Source: Megaustenia siamemsis
Lineage: Eukaryota; Mollusca; Gastropoda; Stylommatophora; Ariophantidae
Reading direction: 5' to 3'
DNA: 64,000 nucleotides
Assembly (NCBI GenBank): GCA_032433765.1
Contig: JAVIAB010000059.1
Location: forward strand, 62,767,178 to 62,831,177
The position numbers and the translations under genes were made by a program. The notes below the pieces were generated by a model, which was not told the origin of the DNA, made no database searches, and worked only from the letters and a program-made list of their open reading frames with translations. Positions 1-10,905 of this stretch are shown piece after piece. The number at the start of each line of letters is the position of its first letter. Within the stretch, counting starts at the first letter, position 1.

Positions 1-79
1 GACACTAACATTATACTACATAAGCACCACAAAGCGTTACTTGGTTTCCTTCTTTCTTGTTACTCATTTCAGTTCACAG

Positions 80-719
80 TAAAAAAAAAAAGAAAGTACC
101 CCCGTCACGCCAAGAGCCGTATAGGAAATATGGTTATAGTGACCATAAATTTTACAGACCATCGGCACATGATTTTTGGATTAATGTGGTCGGTATTACG
201 CCCGTGCCGTTTTCATCATCGTCAAGTACCGGGCATACTGGCGTAGGTGATCAGGTCTCTCCACAACTTTCGATCTCGACAGTTATTTATCATTTCTGTT
301 GTTGACCCTCTGCCAAGCCATTCTCTTAAGCTGTCTGGTATCTTTTCTCTTTACTTCCCTCTATCTCTTCGTCCCTCAATTTTCCCAGTTGTTACAATAT
401 ATTCTAGTTGTTCTCTTCTCATTACATGGCCAAAAAATGATGATTGTTTCTTACTAATATTGGAAATTAGCTCTCTTCTTGCCTTGACCTCATTCAGAAC
501 ATTTTCATTACTCTTCTTATCTGTCCATGGTATTCTCAATAATCTTCTGTAAAACCACATTTCTACAGACTCCAGGGATTTCGTGCCGCTTTACTTTCCC
601 AGAAAAAAATCCGGTACCCATTTAAGTCTGGGTGAACCCGGAAGCCGTCGATTGGGATCGAACCCTACCTCTTGTCCTTCGTAGTCCAGTTCACTAACCA
701 CTGAAATATCGCGGCTTTA
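80..719 (-). mobile_element. SINE-1 copy split by a nested LINE-A
   Basis: This is a tRNA-derived SINE. On the minus strand the head has an A box (TAGCTCAGTGGTTAG type, here decayed) and a B box (GGTTCGATCCC type), followed by a roughly 190-bp body ending in an A/T-rich tail. The imperfect TSD is TCAGTTCACAG (69-79) and TCAGTTTACAG (720-730). The body is interrupted at 213-581 by LINE-A. Confidence 0.85.
213..581 (-). mobile_element. LINE-A 3' end nested in SINE-1
   Basis: The minus strand encodes a decayed C-terminus of a reverse transcriptase polyprotein (FYRRLLRIPWTDKKSN, FFGHVMRREQLEYI) and ends in a GAT-type tail. It is flanked by CGTGCCG at 203-209 and 582-588, the SINE target sequence duplicated on insertion. 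The 5' truncation is typical of target-primed reverse transcription. Confidence 0.82.
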
Positions 720-1358
720 TCAGTTTACAGAGACATCTTTAATGAATTACTATGATTTGTCAAGTCTACTTTATATTGCCAGTATCACGTTCAACTAATT
801 TCATATGTTGAAGTATCATTTTCTTTTTACCAAAGATTATTTCATTAATTGTCCTGCAGATTTTTAACTATGAAAGTTAACATAATCTTACCATTTTCAC
901 AAGTTGTGGATCGTCGGTGTCAGACACAGATTTGTTTCCCCTTTAATACAAAACGCGAATCTGTGAAGCAGATTTACACCTGTACAAAGGTAACATTAGA
1001 TCCTGTCCAAAGAGAAATGGCCGACAGAAAACGAAATGACGTCATAAAAATCACATCAGTATAATTACAGCTGATAATACAATTGATACAGTTTAATACA
1101 AAATGCCACGCAGTGAAGCTGTTTTTAATACAAGATACCTCTAAATTGTAAATACCTTCACATAGAAGGTATAGAGAATATGATTAATTAAAAGTTAATT
1201 AGTTGCTCGTTTTGGATCGAGCGTTAAGTTTGTTATCCGTACCTTCTTGAGTAACTTATCCTACGCCTGGGTGTTTTAATTGAGTGTCAAATTGTGTTGT
1301 CGGCGCATTTTTAATTACGTTTTGTTTCAGCTGTTGCCATATAGTGCAATATAATTTA

Positions 1359-1758
1359 GAAGTTTGAAATCAAGCAATTATTTAATCAGTTGGCCAATCC
1401 TTCAAGTAGAAGTTTGAAATCAAGCAATCATTTCATCAGTTGGCCAATCCTTCAAGTACAAGTTTGAAATCAAGCAATTATTTCATCAGTTGGCCAATCC
1501 TTCAAGTAGAAGTTTGAAATCAAGCAATCATTTCATCAGTTGGCCAATCCTTCAAGTAGAAGTTTGAAATCAAGCAATCATTTCATCAGTTGGCCAATCC
1601 TTCAAATAGAAGTTTGAAATCAAGCAATCATTTTATCAGTTGGCCAATCCTTCAAGTAGAAGTTTGAAATCAAGCAATCATTTCATCAGTTGGCCAATCC
1701 TTCAAGTAGAAGTTTGAAATCATGCAATCATTTCATCAGTTGGTCAATCCTTCAAGCT
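1359..1758. repeat. 50-bp minisatellite, 8 copies
   Basis: Units start at 1359, 1409, 1459 and so on, each beginning GAAGTTTGAAATCAAGCAAT. The copies differ at only a few positions, so the expansion looks recent. No coding potential is seen. Confidence 0.95.
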
Positions 1759-1859
1759 CCCAAACTTTACGTTTTGGTTTTCTTCAATATTTCCGTTGAG
1801 CTGTTTAAGCTATAGCAGACATGGCAAGTATCTATAGCAAGCTATTTGGAAGTGAAGAC

Positions 1860-2097
1860 TTTCGTGTTCGCCGTCAGGGTACTCTATGAATAGGGGATCT
1901 ATGCACATCATTTTTTTCAAATAACCAATGATGCATTTTATGGTTAATGTGGTCGGTATCACGTCAGGGCGCCCAACTATACCCTCCAAAAATATGTGGT
2001 GCCCCTTTAAAGCTGGGTAACTTAAGAAGTTGTAGATCGGGATGGAACCTGACCTCCTTTCCTTGGTAGTCCAGTTCATTAACAACTGATCCAGCCT
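1860..2097 (-). mobile_element. Divergent SINE-1 copy
   Basis: The minus strand carries the SINE-1 head in decayed form (2025-2095) and a body with the conserved AATGTGGTCGGTAT block near 1940. It is more diverged than other copies and so is probably older. Confidence 0.6.
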
Positions 2098-2165
2098 CTA
2101 TTCCCATTGCTACGTGAACCAATCCAAAATATGATCAATGTACTGCCCGAAACCTTTCTTTCTTT

Positions 2166-2235
2166 AAAAAGTAAAGTAAAGTAAAGTAAAGTAAAGTAAA
2201 GTAAAGTAAAGTAAAGTAAAGTAAAGTAAAGTAAG
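2166..2235. repeat. (AAAGT)n microsatellite at SINE tail
   Basis: About 13 near-perfect AAAGT units directly abut the 3' end of the next SINE-1 copy, whose normal tail contains one or two of these units. Confidence 0.92.
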
Positions 2236-2466
2236 GTAAGGTGGTCACGCCCGAATATGGTGTTAGTGACCATACATTTTACAGACCTTCTGCACATGAT
2301 TTTTGGGGTAGCGTGGTCGGTATTACGCACGTGCCGCTTTACTTTATCAGAGAAAAAATCCGGTACCCATTTAAAGCTAAGTGAACTCGGAAGCCATCAA
2401 TTGGGATCGAACTCTACCCTTTGTCCTTTGTAGTCCAGTTCACTAACCACTGAGCTATCGTGGCTC
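2236..2466 (-). mobile_element. SINE-1 copy
   Basis: A near full-length tRNA-derived SINE, with the body at 2243-2370 and the tRNA-like head at 2380-2466 on the minus strand. Its 3' tail has expanded into the AAAGT microsatellite. Confidence 0.85.
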
Positions 2467-2494
2467 CCCTTTTAAACAGGTTTTAAACTGTGGA

Positions 2495-2557
2495 TAGTAG
2501 ATTGTGAAAGGACATGATCGCTTACGCCAACCGGTATGGCACATGTTGATGATGATG
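2495..2557 (+). mobile_element. LINE-B 3' terminal fragment
   Basis: Only the last 60 bases of LINE-B remain (GACATGATCGCTTACGCCAA type), ending in a short GAT-rich tail. Confidence 0.6.
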
Positions 2558-2639
2558 AAAACAATGATTATAAGCAGAGAAAACACACAAAATAAACAAG
2601 TGGCTATCAAAGTAGATGGGAAGAACGAAGTTCAAGAGT

Positions 2640-2990
2640 ATAGCTATCGTGGCCTTTAGCAGGAACAATAAACAACAGCGCAAAAAAATATGGATATACA
2701 CAGAAACCTAACTACATGACGATAATATGCTAGACTCTCGAATAAGAAAAATAAGTCACTTCCTGTGGTCCAAGGCTTGGTCAGAGCGGAGCTTTGTCAG
2801 GCAATGACTGGATTGAAATTGATATGTACGGCCAATAAGGCGGAACCAAGGTGTGAAGAACAGTAAGAAGGGAGGGATCTAACAATATGTGGAGGTAGGT
2901 GCAAGATCCCAGCCTTTACTATTACTGGAAACGTTTCTATGAGTTGATTCCCAAAAGGTAAGTATAAATCTGTGTATGTCTGCAACTAAG
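2640..2990 (-). mobile_element. Penelope-like element remnant
   Basis: It shares long blocks with 56640-56890 (for example ACATGACGATAATATGCTAG) and carries the minus-strand GTTCCTGCTAAAGGCC segment seen at the other PLE-like loci. No ORF remains. Confidence 0.5.
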
Positions 2991-3119
2991 GGTGTGCACA
3001 CAGAAAAAGATGTGAGCGAAACACATGCGTGCATAACTACATCTACACAGTGAGATAAATGTATACACATGTATAGATACGAGAACGCATGAGAGTAAGA
3101 AATGTGTAGTAATGTAGTA

Positions 3120-3444
3120 ATTTTTTTTTTTGGCGTTTGGCAGCTCTGACGAAGTCCCTAGAGACTACGAACTGAATTTTGCGTGTTAATCCATTTTTCC
3201 CTGGCTGCTGCGTGCACAGGGGTCCCTCGCCGTACAGGCAGATAACTCCGTCTTTCGAGGTACTCATATTTTATCCGTCCATGAGTAAATGACGTTTCAA
3301 GCCGGGCCTCGCTGCTGAGACCAGAGGTGGTTGCCGCAGAGAGAAATCGTAAATAAAAATCCCAAATGGTGCAGCCGGGATTTGAACTCACAACCTCTCT
3401 CTCTCGAGGCCGGCGTCTTGCCTCGAGACCAACCAACCCCCCTC
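3120..3444 (-). mobile_element. SINE-2, full-length tRNA-derived SINE
   Basis: On the minus strand the head has a B box (GAGTTCAAATCCC) and an A-box-like GGTCTCGAGGCAAG. A body of about 250 bp ends in an A-rich tail. It is flanked by ATGTAGTA at 3112-3119 and 3445-3452. It is unrelated to SINE-1. A 5'-truncated relative lies at 26100-26222. Confidence 0.75.
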
Positions 3445-3739
3445 ATGTAGTATTTTATTTGTACTCTTTGAAATTGTACACCGTTTATGGATGAAGATGT
3501 TTTGTGTCTAGAACAGTCTACGCACTCTAACAAGTGAGTTTTAAAAGAAGTGGTTTTGTATGTGTGTCAGTGACACACATACAAATATTACATTTATAAC
3601 TATAGCAAATCTTTATGTGTGAGTGATATTATAAAAGTTACTGCTCGTAAGGAAAAAAGAAATTGGCATTTCTGAGAATTTCCAGAAAAGAAAATTCCAT
3701 TTCTAACCAAAAAGTTGTTAAATTTTAAAATCAACATGG

Positions 3740-4150
3740 AGATGTTTTTTATTTATTTTCAATCGTAGGACGTGGTTAGGGATATACGACCGTCTATCAT
3801 TATGACATAGCACACACAGTATTGCCAACAATGAATGCACCAACAACGCTAGATTCACTCTAGAGAACGCAGCCAAGATGCAAGAACACTGCAGCGCTGG
3901 GGCAGAATCCTTAATCTAGAACTTTTGACTTACTTGGCGCCACAGTCTATGAGAAATAGCTGAAAGTAATCGGCGCCGAGGAAATCCAACGGCGGGTATT
4001 GAACAGTTCTCAGAGGGAAGATTGCCGCCTGATTCGTCAATATGGACCACTGCTCGGCGCATGAAAACCGTGGCACCGGCGTAAATTTGTTGAGTGAAAC
4101 ACGCAGCTGACTTTAACGCAGCAATCTCCAATAGAGAGCTGAAATTAATC
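3740..4150. repeat. Dispersed repeat related to 21340-21660 (Rep-A part)
   Basis: Blocks such as TAGGGAT-TACGA, TAGCACACA and CGAGGAA-TCCAA recur in order at 21340-21660. The sequence is GC-richer than its surroundings. I cannot place it in a transposon class. Confidence 0.4.
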
Positions 4151-4729
4151 AGTCTCTTAATGTAAATTCTGAAGCGGTTGATGGAATACAAACTATAGTT
4201 CACCATTTTAGAACAGGTAGTCACAACACACAACAAAACAAGAAGAATGAGAAGAGTACAAAAACACATTTTCACGTTAGAGAAATGACAAAATAAAGTA
4301 CACAAAGAAATAATTTTCAGTCTTGAAACCTGCTTTATTTCATATAAAACAAACATAAGGGCTACATCTAAAACAAACATAAGGGCTACATAAAATAACA
4401 GTTTGAAAACAATATTTTCTCGGCTTTATTTAGTAGCATAAGATTTCTTCTGAACATTTTATGCTTATTTTCTTTATTTTAATCAATGAGACATAAACGA
4501 ATGTCTCCTGTGGCTTTACGTGTTCGATATTGTACTTTGTTATTTTCTTTTGTAGATTATTTGCGAATTTGTTCCCAGTGTTGTAACCTTTCCAATGAAT
4601 GTTTCGTTTATTTCAAATAAGGCTAATAACGGTAACAATTAAAAGTGATTTATCCAAGTAAAGTAATTATTTGACTACTCTAGGCTAAACAGAACAAAAG
4701 AATAATCGTACGCAACATAGAGGGTGTAA

Positions 4730-5070
4730 TCATCATCATCAAGTACCGCCCTGGTGGCGTAGGTGATCATGTCTCTCCGCAACTTTCGATCTCTACAGTT
4801 ATTTATCATTTCTGCTGTTGACCTTCTGCCAAGCCATTCTCTTAAGCTGTCTGGTATTTTTTTTCTCTTTGCTTCCCTCTATATCTTTGTCCCTCAATTT
4901 CCCAGTTGATACAATATATTCCAATTGTTCTCTTCTCATTACATGGCCAAAAAATGGTGATTGTTTCTTCCTAATATTGGAAATGAGCTCTCTTTTTGCT
5001 TTGACCTCTTTCAGAACATCTTCATTACTCTTCTTAGCTGTCCATGGTATTCTCAACATTCTTCTGTAAA
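4730..5070 (-). mobile_element. LINE-A 3' fragment
   Basis: The minus strand encodes MLRIPWTAKKSNEDVL and FFGHVMRREQLEY, then loses frame. The 3' end is TACTTGATGATGATGAT-like. Confidence 0.85.
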
Positions 5071-5521
5071 CACTGCTATAACAACATAACGTGACAATGA
5101 GGGAATCCTGCTAAAGGACGAGAACCAGAATTGTGTTTCTACGCGACATGCAAGCGGGTGCAAGATGAAGTGAAGAAAGAAAGATTGTTACAAGAAGAAA
5201 TAATGTTCACACTGTAAATGAAATCCATCAAATCCTTTGTGAGGTTGAACTGCCACAGCCTCAAGGTGATGACTTCCCATTGATTCCCTCAGAATAGCCC
5301 AGACTATTTGGGAGTTACGCCCCTGTATTTTCTAAAATAAGGAATAAAATATTGGACTATTGAAACAAATATATGACATTTCAACATTATTACAGAACGT
5401 TTTACATTTTGTTAGCAAAAAAAAACCAAACAAACAAACAAGAAAAAAACAAACAAAAGTGTACCCAACATATTGATTCTTCTTTTCTTCCTCTTCTTAT
5501 TCTCCGATCATGACTCTGTCA

Positions 5522-5830
5522 GAGTAGTATTCCGGACTCATTCACGAAGGCATCTGTCTGTTTAAGTGATTCGGTTGCCCCGTATAGTTTCTCTTCCAGG
5601 GAGGTGGGTGTGGTCCACATTGCTCTTCTCAGTTCTGTGTACTGGGGGCAATCCTGTAGAACATGTTTTGTTGTCATGTTGTCCAGTGTACAGTGGCATT
5701 GGCTAGTAGTTCCTATTTTGAGTTTGGTGAACATGTGGTTTCTCATTCTGTTGTGGCCAGTGCGTAGGCGAAGTATGATGACTTGATTCCTCCTTGACAG
5801 CTGGTGATATTCATCCCTCTCGTCATACTT
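5522..5830 (-). pseudogene. Jockey/I-type LINE C-terminal fragment
   Basis: The minus strand reads RRNQVIILRLRTGHNRM, then CHCTLDNMTTKHVLQDCPQY, a Cys-rich tail that commonly follows RNase H in invertebrate Jockey-like retrotransposons (C-x-C...H-x-L-x-x-CP). The upstream RNase H and reverse transcriptase are absent, so this is a broken remnant. It differs from the RNase H family at 16450-17625. Confidence 0.7.
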
Positions 5831-6166
5831 TGGGTGTTCTTGTTTCCATTTTCATGAAACTGGCCTTTGATGAAATTGATTCAGTTCCACCGCTTTCTTG
5901 CACATGTATATGATTACGGCAGACATTACATTTTTCTTTCTTTTCTTGTTTCCATCTGCAGTATACCTTGAAGCGCCGAAAGAAAAAAGAGAACTGTATA
6001 CAATAATCTGATATCTGTAGATGTAGTGTTTTTGATTTTGGCCCTTTGGACATATTATCCATTTTGAGTCTCTATCTAGACGTTACATTGCATATCCATG
6101 CTTTCCCTTGCCAGCTAGGCCGACCATTATGATTATTAAATGAGGCAATATCAAGGGACGTTCATG

Positions 6167-6594
6167 GGTGCTATATATAACCAATTCTGACCTATGGAAG
6201 GGAATCATGGACGGTAGACACACAAATAAAAAGCCCGACTAGAGGCCACAGAGACGGGATTTCTCAGAAGAATGTTGAAAGTTCCCTGGACAGCTAAAAA
6301 GATCAATGAGGAAATTCTCAACGAGGCCAACACAAAAAGGGAACTCCTAGAAAATTTCAGGAAGCAACAATCAACATTTTTCGGGCACATCATGAGAAGA
6401 GGAAAGTTGCAATACTTGGTTACAAATGGCAAAATTGAAGGAAAAGAGATAGCGGACGACAAAGAGAGAAAATAATAGATGGAAATCACTGCTTGGAAAA
6501 CAGTCAACAACAAAACTGATACGATGCACTGAAGATAGAAGATTGTGGAAGGACATGATCGCCTAGGCCAACAGGTATGGCTCACGATGATGCA
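6167..6594 (+). mobile_element. LINE-B 3' fragment
   Basis: It encodes FLRRMLKVPWTAKKINE, then FFGHIMRRGKLQYLV before the frame breaks. It ends CACGATGATG. It aligns along its length with the copies at 24267 and 27765. Confidence 0.82.
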
Positions 6595-6812
6595 GAATTT
6601 ACATTATTGGCAGCAGATCTGTGAGTTACTTGGCACGAATTTAAAGATGCGATGATCTCATTTTACCAGGTTCAAGAACGTCCGTTATTGCCCCTGCAAA
6701 TCACGTTTATTTTTGTTAACGCCGGTTTTGATGAGAAAATCAGTTTGACGGGATGTTTTTGAGGGGGGAGGGGGGGGGGGACACACACACTGATTTTGTT
6801 CTCTTTAATATA

Positions 6813-8103
6813 CAGTAAAGTCTCGATTATGCGGTACTCAATAATCCGGAATTCTCAATTTAACGGACTTTTTTTTTTTTTAATTATTATAGGGAGAAAG
6901 CTTGAATCATGTTTTGTTCAGTTAAATTAAATGCCTTTATCCGGAAATCGAAAACGCTACAACACGGTTTGTGCGCTGCGCTTACTTCTACAGGCTCTAT
7001 CATTACACAATATTGCGTTTACAATAGTGTATTTACAGTAATATACTTCAAATAGGAGCGAACATATTTTATTCAATCCAGACATTGTGTCTCCAAATAT
7101 TCCAAGTAAAAGCGACAGACAGTCTATATCTTCACTTTTTCCCCCGACTAAATGTTTTTGTCGGGAAATCTTAGTCGTGCCAAAAACACTTATCTACATG
7201 ATTTTACAAATTTGCTTAATTTTCTCATAGCCTGCTTTAGATCTAAAGTTGGTCATGAATTTGTCAAAAATATGGCGTTTGACAGTCTGACCGAACATTA
7301 GAAGCAGACGTATTGTTTGTGAAAATTGAAGAGCCCATAACTTTGATGATTATAAATCAAAGGTTGAGCAGCCGGCGTGCAGTGACATAGAGATGGTGAG
7401 AAGAAAGGGGGAGGGGTTCAAAAATTACCGACTGGAAATTCAAAAAGAGTAAGATACAGAGTTTGACGTTAGTTTGTCTCAGACATTTGTGCAAGCTGAA
7501 ATTCGTTCCATCAGTATAAATTATACATGATATGCTATAAACGCATGTGTGCATACTTTTTAACGGAATACATTTTTGTGTTAAATAATGGCCTCTGCGA
7601 GTGCAAACCACACCTCAATTTCCCGCAAAGGTAAACGCAAGCGAACTGTATTGACACTGAACCAGAAGATTGAAATCGCTAGTAGACTTGAAAAAGGCGT
7701 TAATCGCAACGTTTTGATGACTGAATTTGGCATAGCCTCTTCAACATTATATGACATACGAAATCAAAAGATGAGTTGTTTAAGTTTGCGTCGGAGTCTG
7801 AAAGCAGCAACAATATACACCAGAGACGAAGTATGAAACGGCCAAAATTTGAAAAACTCGACGACGTCCTTTATGTGTGGTTTTTAGAAAGAAGAAGAAA
7901 AGGAATGCCAATATCAGGACCCATGTTGATAGAGAAAGCTAGTGAATGTCACACGAATTTAAATATTTCTGAGCATTGCAATTTTTCAATCATGTTTTTT
8001 CATAAATTTTGAGTTTGGTTTTCTTACTCTCGATTATCCAGAAAAATTCAATTATCCAGAATGGGTTCTTCCCCGAGCATTCCGGATAATCGAGACTTTA
8101 CTG
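6813..8103 (+). mobile_element. Internally deleted pogo/Tigger-like DNA transposon
   Basis: Terminal inverted repeats CAGTAAAGTCTCGATTAT (6813-6830 and, inverted, 8086-8103) are flanked by TA (6811-6812 and 8104-8105), the classic TA duplication. CAGTA... ends with CTCGATTATCC are typical of pogo/Tigger-like elements. The 1.29-kb length and truncated transposase show an internal deletion of the DDE domain. Confidence 0.85.
7588..8012 (+). pseudogene. pogo-type transposase N-terminus (CENP-B HTH), frameshifted
   Basis: The first frame opens [19 protein letters not shown] and continues [20 protein letters not shown] and [12 protein letters not shown], the first helix-turn-helix of CENP-B/pogo transposases. 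At about 7760-7775 the reading shifts by one base into a second frame, KFASESESS, then [17 protein letters not shown] and GMPISGPMLIEKA, the second HTH (CENP-B/Tc5 type). The protein then ends where the catalytic DDE domain should begin, next to the right terminal repeat. A full family member is about 500 residues. It is non-functional as read, though it could be a source of DNA-binding peptides. Confidence 0.8.
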
Positions 8104-8148
<45 letters not shown>

Positions 8149-8158
8149 TTGTGTATTT
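8104..8158. repeat. (TA)n(TG)n microsatellite
   Basis: About 10 TA units are followed by about 14 TG units, directly at the right end of the pogo-like element. Confidence 0.9.
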
Positions 8159-8194
8159 TATGTGTAATAAACACATAATGTTTTGTGTAAATTT

Positions 8195-8727
8195 GTTTAC
8201 ACAAAAGAATAGGAATGGCAAAAAAGTAATTTTGGTGCCATGAAAAATATACCAACATCAAAACAAATAACACCAAAGCTAAAACTAAGAATAGCAAACT
8301 GTTATATCTTCTCAACATCCCTGTATGGTGCAGAACCATGGACATTAGACAAGAAAACAGAACAGAAAACTGAAGTCTTTGAAATGTAGGTATATAGAAG
8401 AATAGGATGAATTGGTTGGAAAGTAAAAAAATAAACAATGAAGTCTTAAAACAACTAAAAATGAAATAGAACCACTAAATACAATTCAAACAAAAATATA
8501 TCAGATTTTGTTGCATGTTAAAAGACACAACATCCTACTAAAAGTAACCTTGAAATGGGAAATACAAGGGAAAAAAGCAGAGGCTGACCAAGACGAACAT
8601 GGGCGAGTAACATCAAAAGATGGACAATTCAGCCTATGACAACCTGCCCAATCAAAGCAAGAGACAGAGCGGAATGGCGAGCCATGGTAGCCAACCTTCG
8701 ATGCGGAGACAGCACTCCATGATGATG
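8195..8727 (+). mobile_element. LINE-C 3' fragment
   Basis: A decayed reverse transcriptase C-terminus is recognisable (LRIANCYIFSTSLYGAE-like, then a MDNSAYDNLPNQSKRQS end) with an ATGATGATG tail. It aligns with 31440-31985 and 52150-53030. Confidence 0.75.
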
Positions 8728-8744
8728 AAATTTAAGACTTGTTG

Positions 8745-9560
8745 TGGTTATGGAAGGCCCCGATATCACTGTAAACGAATTAAAATTCATAATTGTGCCA
8801 ACAACGCCTGTGCCAGTGAAATCATCCGAATTACTATCTCAACTTCCAAACAAAGAAAGGTAGCTGTAGTCCCCATCATAGCAGTCTCAGCACACGCCAG
8901 AAGACATAAGGCGAAACCGCACAGAAAGTGAGAACACAGTCAACTGTTCCCTGTCAAAACGATATCATCGTCCATTGTAAACAATTGGAATATTGAAACA
9001 CAATCAAAACTGATGAGACACACAGTTCACGGTGTGCACACAGCACTTAATTCAGTAACTCAAGCAACAAGCCTTACTTGGAATATGAGGAAACTTCAAC
9101 AAGGAACACTTTTCAGACATAGCCTTGAATGGTTCCAGCCGCCTATCCACCATATTGACCGGAAGTTCATGTCCTCCCAAAAATGATGATCGTCATATTT
9201 TTTCAAAATGTATAGCGCTTGATAAAAGGTAGGATTCGAGCTCAAGCGACGGCTTCCGGGTTCACCCAGCATTAATTGGGTACCGAATTTTTTCTGGGAA
9301 AATTAAAGCGGCACGGGCGTAATAACGACCACATTACCTAAAAAATCATGTACTGAAGGTCTGTAAAATTTATGGTCACTAACACCATATTCCCTATATG
9401 CCACTTAGCGTGACGGGGGCTCTTTACTTTTTTTTTTTTTTTATAGCGCTTGATGTTAGGACATCGTTTTTGACTCCAAATCCGAAAATATGAAACAGTC
9501 GGTCGTCGGATTGTTCCCGTCGCACATCAAACAACAGACCGTAATATCTTCATGCAATGT
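8745..9560. repeat. Rep-A dispersed repeat (interrupted)
   Basis: It shares extended order and sequence with 13430-13735, 20758-21360 and 53105-53885 (for example CACAGCTCACGGTGTGCAC and CAAACAAAGAAAGGTA blocks). No terminal repeats or ORF identify its class. It is split by a SINE-1 at 9224-9441. Confidence 0.75.
9224..9441 (+). mobile_element. 5'-truncated SINE-1 in Rep-A, exact TSD
   Basis: It is flanked by a perfect 13-bp duplication TATAGCGCTTGAT (9211-9223 and 9442-9454). The paralogous Rep-A at 21216 shows the empty site. The SINE begins inside its tRNA-like head just before the B box, so it lacks the A box and could not be transcribed by its own promoter. Confidence 0.92.
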
Positions 9561-9599
9561 GAATTTGTGAAATTTTAAATCACATATTACAATTTTAAA

Positions 9600-9880
9600 A
9601 TCATATGTCTACCAGGAGGTGAAGGCGCATCTCACAGCACCAGATATGGAAGTTGTCAGCGACCCACAGCTGAAGGCTTGCGCCAGGATCGGTGAACTGC
9701 TCCACCTCTCCGAGGTGCCTGTATTAACAGACTAACCCATCTAGTCTGGCCAAGCGTGTAGGGATCGAGAGGGAAGACAACCCGGTACTAAAAAATGCCG
9801 TGCTGAAGTTGGATGTGATGGGTCGAAAGGCGCAAATATTACAGTTATACAGCAAACCAAAACACAACGCGCGCAGACAC
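9600..9880 (+). other. Unexplained GC-richer segment with short ORF
   Basis: Positions 9607-9735 read openly as VYQEVKAHLTAPDMEV and then LKACARIGELLHLSEVPV before a stop. It is GC-richer than its flanks and could be the remnant of a host exon or the coding part of Rep-A. I do not recognise the family. Confidence 0.3.
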
Positions 9881-10196
9881 CCCACTTAACTTCCTTTTAA
9901 GGACAGATGATGAAGACGTGTACTCCTTTAGTCATCCGGCGAACACAAGCAAGCAAGCATCACACAGTAGCCCCCTTGAATCTAGACAATATCCTTCCTG
10001 ACTAGCATGTAACTCCGGGAGTCACCCCGGTGCTGCAAAGTCATGAACTTAGCTTCGTCATTTCGCCTTTCCTCATTAGCGTACGGCCGGTCTAGGGATA
10101 CACCTTTCAAATACTGTCTATTGTCTTTTAAGGGGTTTAGGCAAAGAAATGCAAATTAATGCATAAAATTGCGAAGCTGCAGTAAAGCTGAATATG

Positions 10197-10712
10197 AGGA
10201 AAAATTAAAAAATACAATAAAATGGTATGCTAGAAGCTTTACGTGATAAGTGGACGACACAGACTAAACGACATTTCGGCCCAATAGGCCTTCAGCAGGA
10301 ACAAATAAGAAAAACACACACACAAAACTAAAAACGAAACATTCAAAACAAACATTTTCAAAATATGTTAAAGAAAATAAAAATGTCTATCCTGTGTGTA
10401 TGAAAAGGAAATGGTAACAAAAGTGTGGCTGTCGTGAATGTGCAGAAATGTGCACAAATGTTTTTATGTGGGGCCACACTTTTGTTACCATTTCCTTTTC
10501 ATACACACAGGATATACATTTTTATTTTCTTTAACATATTTCGAATATTTTTGTTTTGAATGTTTCGTATTTAGTTGTGTGTGTTTGTGTGTTTCTTGTT
10601 TGTTCCTGCTGAAGGCCTATTGGGCCAAAACGTCGTTTAGTCTGTGTCGTCCACTTATCACGTAAAGCTTCTAACATACCATTTTTTTTTTTGTATTTTT
10701 AAATTTTTCCTC
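10197..10712. repeat. Large inverted repeat of Penelope-like ends
   Basis: Arms of about 235 bp (10197-10429 and 10473-10712) are inverse complements with few mismatches around a 43-base loop. Each arm carries the GCTGAAGGCCTATTGGGCC motif and the GTAAAGCTTCTA end seen at the other PLE-like loci. This looks like two copies joined head to head. Confidence 0.85.
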
Positions 10713-10788
10713 CTATTGTCTTTTACACTGAGTGTTTTACTACCTGAACAGTTGATTTTTCTTGTATTTTAATTCTTCAGTAAAAATA

Positions 10789-10905
10789 ACAGTTTTCTTA
10801 GAGGATTTCATACACAACAACAGTTTTCTTAGTGGATTTCATACACAACAACAGTTTTCTTAGAGGATTTCATACACAACAACAGTTTTCTTAGAGGATT
10901 TCATA
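10789..10905. repeat. 31-bp tandem repeat, about 3.7 copies
   Basis: The unit starts AGTTTTCTTAGAGGATTTCA at 10791, 10822, 10853 and 10884. The last unit is split by the LINE insertion and resumes at 13113. Confidence 0.9.

Noticed and set aside
1359..1758. CRISPR-like array
   Set aside because: Units are contiguous with no unique spacers, and the context is eukaryotic. It is a minisatellite, as are the similar arrays elsewhere.
3916..4380. 154-aa minus-strand ORF as a host gene
   Set aside because: Half overlaps the Rep-A-related repeat and the rest is AT-rich hydrophobic sequence. No splice or domain support.
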